A stretch of DNA of 64,000 nt from Nymphaea colorata. Its lineage: Eukaryota > Streptophyta > Magnoliopsida > Nymphaeales > Nymphaeaceae. Shown here piece after piece: positions 61,088-64,000 of this stretch. Every line of letters starts with the position of its first letter. Positions within the stretch are counted from its first letter, which is position 1. Below the pieces are notes generated by a model. That model was not told the DNA's origin. It searched no databases and saw nothing but the letters and a program-made list of their open reading frames with translations. The stretch spans positions 25,934,131-25,998,130 of the forward strand of contig NC_045140.1 in NCBI RefSeq assembly GCF_008831285.2. Direction: 5' to 3'. Both the position numbers and the translations under genes were made by a program.

Positions 61088-64000
61088 AACACCCTGATAT
61101 TCAGGTATTCATTCTTCCACTAGTCTTGTGCACCCGCCTGTTCATTGTGAGAAGGGTGTTCTGCCAGAAAAAGGGTGTTCTGTCAGAAAAACAGAGGATC
61201 GGTGGGGCATAAACTCTTGTCTTCGTGAATCCCTTTGTTCCTGTTCAACAGATAGGGCGAGAACCAGAGTCGTGACATTCTGAATCTGTTTTTTCTTGAA
61301 TGTGTTCTCCCTTTTCGCGTTCTCCACTTTCGTTTTTCTCCTGCAGACGGAATCAGTTAAGGGACTTGCCCTGGCTACGGTTGTCTTGGTGCCCGCGATC
61401 CCTCTTTTCCCCCTTTCTTCGCCTGCTACGACGGGAGGACGCCACTGCTGGTTGTTATAGCCGATCGACTCCTGTACACGAGCGAGGAACTGGCTGAGAA
61501 GATAACGCAGCAAGAAGTTTGCTGCTATCAAGAGAGACATCTTCTGTGTATTGCTGAGGAGGACTCGGCGTTCTACGGGCAGGTTGAAGACGTGGGCTCC
61601 AGACGTCTGCCTCAGATTTTCTTATCGCTTATCGTCGCCGATCAAACGCCTGCTCACCTCCTGCAAAGGTCTTTTCTGTATTTGTGTTGCCATGGCATCC
61701 AACACAGAAGGGCACCCGTCTGTATTCCCACCAAATCAGTATGATGGTGGATCCAGCAGTTCGAGAGTAGAAAATCACCCTCTCAAAATCACAACTCTTT
61801 TTTCCGGCACAGGCTATATCAGTTGGTCAAAGGCTGCAAAGCTCTTTTTAAGTGGCAAAGGAAAAGTCAGCTACATTACAGGTACGATACCTAAACCTGA
61901 ACCTGTTGATCCTAGGTATGCACAATGGGAGTCTGAAAACGATATGGTTATGTCTTGGTTGTACAATTTCATGGAACCCCAAATCAGTAAGGGACTTATG
62001 TTTATGGAGACAGCCAAAGAAATGTGGGATGCTTAAAGAAATCTATGGCTAACAAAGCAACACCACTCGTATCTATGAATTGCAAAATGAAATTACTAGG
62101 TTTATGCATCAAGATAAACCTTTTAACGTGTATGTGGGCACTCTTCGAGGAATGTTTGATGAAATGCTTATGTATCGTCCACCCACTATTGATCTCAAGA
62201 TCCAACAACAACGTCTTGAAGAAGACAAAATTTTTAAACTTCTTGGTGGACTTAGTCATGATTACGAGCAGCTTCGCAGCCAAGTTCTTCTGACAACCCC
62301 GCTTCCGTCATTCAATTCTGTTTGTGCTATGATCCAACGTGAAGAAACTCGCAGAAAGTTGATGATTTCCAACTCTATTATATCCGATGTCCAACCTACT
62401 GAACATCCAGACAAGGTGGCATATCTTTCTAAAGGGCAACATCCATCAAGAAACAGATTGTTGTGTGAGTCTACATCTCACGATCCTGGGCCTACATCTC
62501 ATGATCGACTTAAAAATCGATCTCGCTTCAAATGCACTTATTGTCAAAAACTTGGCCACACTCGAGACAAATGTTGGGACCTCGTTGGCAAGCCACCTCG
62601 TAACAAAGGAGTCTCTCAAAAGTCAAACAAAGATGACACAATAGCTCACTGTCACTAAAGAAGATATGATGAATTTTTTTTCTCAAATGGCAAAAACAAA
62701 TTTGGTATCATCTCAACCGATCTCTGATGCAGTCAACACTGACGATCAAGGTACATCTTTTGCTTTCTCTTTACATTCTCCTATCATAACTTGGGTAGTC
62801 GACTCTGGCGCCACTGAACACATGACCAACCAGCCGACCATCTCAAAAAATTTTAAAAATTTTAAAAATTTTAAACCTGTTTTTACTGCTGATGGCTCGG
62901 CAATGGGGGTTGCTGGCTCAAGTCGCATGAAATTGCTTTGTCATGGTAAGGATTCTGAAGTTCTTCATGTTCCTAATATTTCTACTAGTCTCCTATTTGT
63001 AAGCCAGATTACTCTTACACATAACTGCATTACAATTTTCTCGGCTAAGGATGTTATTTTTCAGGACAAGGAATCGACGAAGGTGATTGGTAGAGGCGTC
63101 CAACGCGATGGCTTATATTTTTTAGATTCTCAAACATTTGCATTATTTAATCATGTTTCTTCTACTGAACAATTTGGTTTGTGGCATTCTAGATTAGGTC
63201 ATGCTTCTCATAAAGTTGTTCGAACATTATTCCCTCAATTATCTGTTTCTACAAAATCTTGTGATGCGTGTGAATTTGCAAAATCTACTCGCTTACCTTT
63301 TAATAATGTTGTCGAACGTAGCTCTATATTATTTGATCTTGTTCATTCTGATGTGTGGGGTCCCGCTCCACTTGATTCTATCTCAGGTTTTCGATACTAT
63401 GTGACATTTATTGATGATAAGTCCAGGGTAACATGGATTTATTTTCTAAAACACAAACATGAGGTTTCTAAAATTTTTATCAATTGATTGTGACTCAATT
63501 TAGTATAAAGATCAAACATATTCGTTCTGACAATGGTGGTGAGTACATTAATGAAGTATTGCAGGATTTTTTATCTCAAAAAGGAATATTGTCTCAAACG
63601 ACCTGTAGAGGCACACCACAACAAAATGGTGTTGCTGAAAGGAAGAATTGTCATCTTCTGAATGTCGCCCGTGCTTTGATGTTCCATATGAACATGCCAG
63701 ATGAATATTGGGCAGATGCCATAGCTACATCATGCTACATAATTAATCGTCTTCCCAGTGAGAGACTTGAAAATATGGCCCCAATGGCAATTTTGACACA
63801 ACGATACGTCTCTGTCAATCATTTGAAAGTGTTCGGGTGCAAGTGTTTTGTTCATCTTCAACAACAATTTCGAAATAAGTTACAAAAACGTGCCATCAAG
63901 TGTGTTTTTGTTGGTTATTCTACTTCCAAGGAAGGTTTTAAGTGTTTTGATCCTACTACTAAGAAATTGTACATCTCAAGGGCCGTCAAATTCTTTGAAG

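Larger units (their letters stand above)
60806..64000 (+). mobile_element. Ty1/copia LTR retrotransposon, 5' part, cut by the window edge
   Basis: Fossil copia element. In order: a putative 5' LTR (about 60806-61065), primer binding site (61076-61087), untranslated leader, gag from about 61692 with a CCHC zinc knuckle (about 62533-62575), protease with a DSGA active site (about 62801), gag-pre-integrase with HSRLGH (about 63187), and an integrase core continuing to the end of the window. Reverse transcriptase, RNase H and the 3' LTR would lie beyond 64000. It looks broken, with about three interruptions in the coding region seen here. Age cannot be estimated without the second LTR, but the domains are well preserved, which suggests it is not ancient. 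It sits on the plus strand about 1.9 kb past the MRS2 gene. Confidence 0.88.

Overview
This window is nuclear DNA from a flowering plant. The genes have many short exons with GT-AG introns, the intergenic DNA is AT-rich and full of microsatellites and small transposon remnants, and every recognisable protein belongs to a plant family. Several are plant-only: DnaJ8-type chloroplast J protein, STIC2-type nucleoid protein, phospholipase D epsilon, MRS2-1-type magnesium transporter, and type II serine carboxypeptidase-like proteins. I cannot name the species. The very GC-rich first exon of the MRS2 gene next to AT-rich later exons is a weak hint toward a monocot or an early-diverging angiosperm.

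Layout. 1-2.8 kb: AT-rich flank with abutting MITE copies and a GC-rich patch holding three CACGTG boxes. 3.0-4.5 kb (+): DnaJ8-like gene, 3 exons. 4.5-9.8 kb: intergenic. 9.8-11.6 kb (-): plant-specific gene of unknown function, 4 exons. 11.6-18.5 kb: intergenic. 18.5-23.6 kb (+): YbaB/EbfC-family chloroplast nucleoid protein, 7 exons, with a MITE-like element in each of its first two introns. 23.6-26.8 kb: intergenic. 26.8-31.7 kb (+): phospholipase D epsilon-like gene, 4 exons, with one apparent single-base frameshift at a C run. 32.5-38.1 kb and 42.6-50.0 kb (-): two tandem serine carboxypeptidase-like genes, each with nine exons at the same positions. 50.5 kb (+): possible small secreted peptide gene. 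50.6-55.4 kb: repeat-rich intergenic DNA with a 96-bp tandem array, a SINE candidate and two more MITE copies. 55.4-58.9 kb (+): MRS2/CorA magnesium transporter, 5 exons. 60.8-64.0 kb (+): 5' part of a Ty1/copia retrotransposon that runs off the window.

The genes do not form a pathway. Two encode likely chloroplast proteins (DnaJ8-like, STIC2-like), one a membrane-lipid hydrolase, two secreted or vacuolar peptidases and one a membrane Mg2+ channel. The clearest organised unit is the tandem carboxypeptidase pair. I found no convincing wholly new system. The best leads are the candidate secreted peptide at 50.5 kb, a duplicated splice donor in the second carboxypeptidase gene, a run of 14 A directly at the MRS2 intron 1 acceptor, a MITE family with at least four copies, and the frameshift in the phospholipase D gene. 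All exon models were read by eye from splice consensus, phase and family similarity, with no transcript evidence.
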